Shown here: positions 49,040 to 49,725 of the stretch, piece after piece
How the letters are laid out: every line of letters begins with the position of its first letter
Position numbering within the stretch: the stretch's first letter is position 1
NCBI GenBank assembly: GCA_023446735.1
Contig: JAEXPQ010000163.1
Span: forward strand, 1-49,725
Length of the DNA: 49,725 bases
Direction of reading: 5' to 3'
DNA from: Verrucomicrobiota bacterium
GTDB taxonomy: Bacteria > Verrucomicrobiota > Verrucomicrobiia > Opitutales > Opitutaceae
Translations under genes and position numbers: made by a program
Notes under the pieces: model-generated
What the model saw: the letters and a program-made list of their open reading frames with translations, nothing else
Database searches by the model: none
Told to the model about the DNA's origin: nothing

Positions 49040-49479
49040 GACGGCTGCGGCGGGCAGGCGGAGTCCTGCTTCCATTGGGGAGACAGACGCCCGAGCTGAT
49101 CGATCAGCTCGACGATGCTGGTGGGCTTGACGAGGTAGGCGTCGGTACCGAGTTCTCGGCTACGGTTGATATCGGCCTCCTGATCGGAGGAGGTGAGCAC
49201 CACGACCCGCGAACGGCGCAGGCGGGGGTCGGCCCGGATCTGGCGGAGGACCTCGTGGCCATCGACCTTGGGCATCTTCAGATCGAGGAGGATGACGGCG
49301 GGGGGGGCGTCCGGGGCGTCGGCATGCGGTCCGCGGCGGAAGAGGAAGTCGAGGGCCTCCTCGCCGTCGCTGGCCATGCTGATGTTGTCGCCCAAGCCCA
49401 GTTCGTGCAGGGCGGCGGCGGTCAGTTCGGCTCCGGCGGGGTCGTCGTCAACGAGCAGGATGCGCGTGGCCTTGGTCAT
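49036..49479 (-). CDS. CheY/Rcp1-like response regulator
   Basis: A 147-residue receiver-only protein: ILLVDDDPAGAELTAAALHE, phospho-acceptor region VILLDLKMPKVDGHEVL, conserved VVLTSS and YLVKP (Thr and Lys). The Rcp1-like insertion (FRRGPHADAPDAPP) is typical of regulators paired with phytochrome or hybrid kinases. Its stop overlaps the start of the hybrid kinase, forming a two-gene unit likely to pass phosphate between proteins. Confidence 0.9.
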   Translation of the reverse strand: MTKATRILLVDDDPAGAELTAAALHELGLGDNISMASDGEEALDFLFRRGPHADAPDAPPAVILLDLKMPKVDGHEVLRQIRADPRLRRSRVVVLTSSDQEADINRSRELGTDAYLVKPTSIVELIDQLGRLSPQWKQDSACPPQPS

Positions 49480-49574
49480 GGCTTTAGGCTATTCGGTACA
49501 AAACGGTTGGGAGTGAAACGGAAAACGTCGGAGACGCGGCTGAAGCGGGCGCCCGGCTGGGGAATCGACCGGAG

Positions 49575-49725
49575 TCAGGGGTTGGCGGGGCGAAGGGTGA
49601 AGAAGAACGTGGCGCCTTGGTCGACGGCTCCCTCGGCCCAGACCCGGCCCCCGTGGCGGTTGACGATCCGTTTGACGTTGGCCAGGCCGATGCCGGTGCC
49701 CTCGAACTCGCGGGGGTTGTGCAGC
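49575..49725 (-). CDS. Histidine kinase, C-terminal end (cut by window edge)
   Basis: The minus-strand frame to 49725 encodes 49 residues with the ATP-binding G2 box EFEGTGIGLANVKRIVNRHG, the HATPase_c end of a sensor kinase, and a normal final strand (GATFFFTLRP). It is followed on the same strand by the response regulator at 49036, so the three genes may form one signalling operon. Confidence 0.85.
   Translation of the reverse strand, partial: LHNPREFEGTGIGLANVKRIVNRHGGRVWAEGAVDQGATFFFTLRPANP

Noticed and set aside
1..49725. CRISPR arrays, rRNA genes, insertion sequences
   Set aside because: I saw no regularly spaced repeats, no rRNA segments and no transposase-like frame anywhere in the window.

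Overview
The window reads as a high-G+C bacterial chromosome carrying a complete-looking integrative and conjugative element (ICE) of about 38.9 kb inserted in the 3' end of a tRNA-Glu gene. The flanking genes (GYF-domain membrane protein, DUF481 outer-membrane protein, tandem HDOD proteins, galactokinase, MetW, hybrid histidine kinases) and their style suggest a Gram-negative heterotroph. My guess is Verrucomicrobiota, perhaps Opitutaceae; this is inference from gene content and codon style, not a database match.

Left flank (1-7689): a proline-rich protein cut by the window edge, a GYF/membrane protein, a DUF481 protein (all minus), two adjacent HDOD paralogues, galK and metW (all plus). ICE (7690-46579): bounded by a 24-bp direct repeat equal to the last 24 nt of the tRNA, CCA included. 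The tRNA at 46556-46632 is intact and the copy at 7690 is the cut-off remnant. The tyrosine recombinase gene lies directly beside the intact tRNA, and TGGCAACC-type repeats near both ends look like integrase arm sites. Right flank (46633-49725): a hybrid histidine kinase, a response regulator and the tail of another kinase, all minus.

Inside the ICE there are three blocks. (1) 9.4-23.4 kb, plus strand: a defence cargo. A compact five-gene cluster holds an SNF2-type helicase with a degenerate phospholipase-D-like N-terminus, a DUF4391 protein, a DUF262/DUF1524 (GmrSD-type) nuclease, a type III methyltransferase (Mod) and a type III restriction helicase-nuclease (Res). It is followed by a more A+T-rich pair: a small two-TM protein and a P-loop NTPase. 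(2) 23.4-40.1 kb, minus strand: conjugation. VirB2-B3-B4-B5-B6-B8-B9-B10-like genes appear in the classical virB order with extra small lipoproteins, then an AraC-type regulator, a stand-alone ClpB-D2-like AAA+ ATPase, a VirD4/TraD-like coupling protein and a MobF (TrwC-like) relaxase-helicase. I see no VirB11 or VirB1. (3) 40.4-46.5 kb: maintenance and control genes, including a protein that looks like a signalling adaptor with an ORF6C-like end, a zinc-ribbon protein, an AbiEi-like regulator without a toxin, a three-gene HTH/DUF3102 operon behind a palindromic operator candidate, an excisionase-like HTH protein, a HigBA-like toxin-antitoxin pair and the integrase.

The genes fit one life cycle. 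The integrase and excisionase-like protein move the element in and out of tRNA-Glu. The relaxase, coupling protein and T4SS transfer it. The toxin-antitoxin pair and regulators stabilise it, and the cargo defends the host. The most interesting parts are the five-gene modification/helicase/nuclease cluster, the low-G+C two-TM/NTPase pair, and the ClpB-like ATPase beside a T4SS that lacks VirB11.
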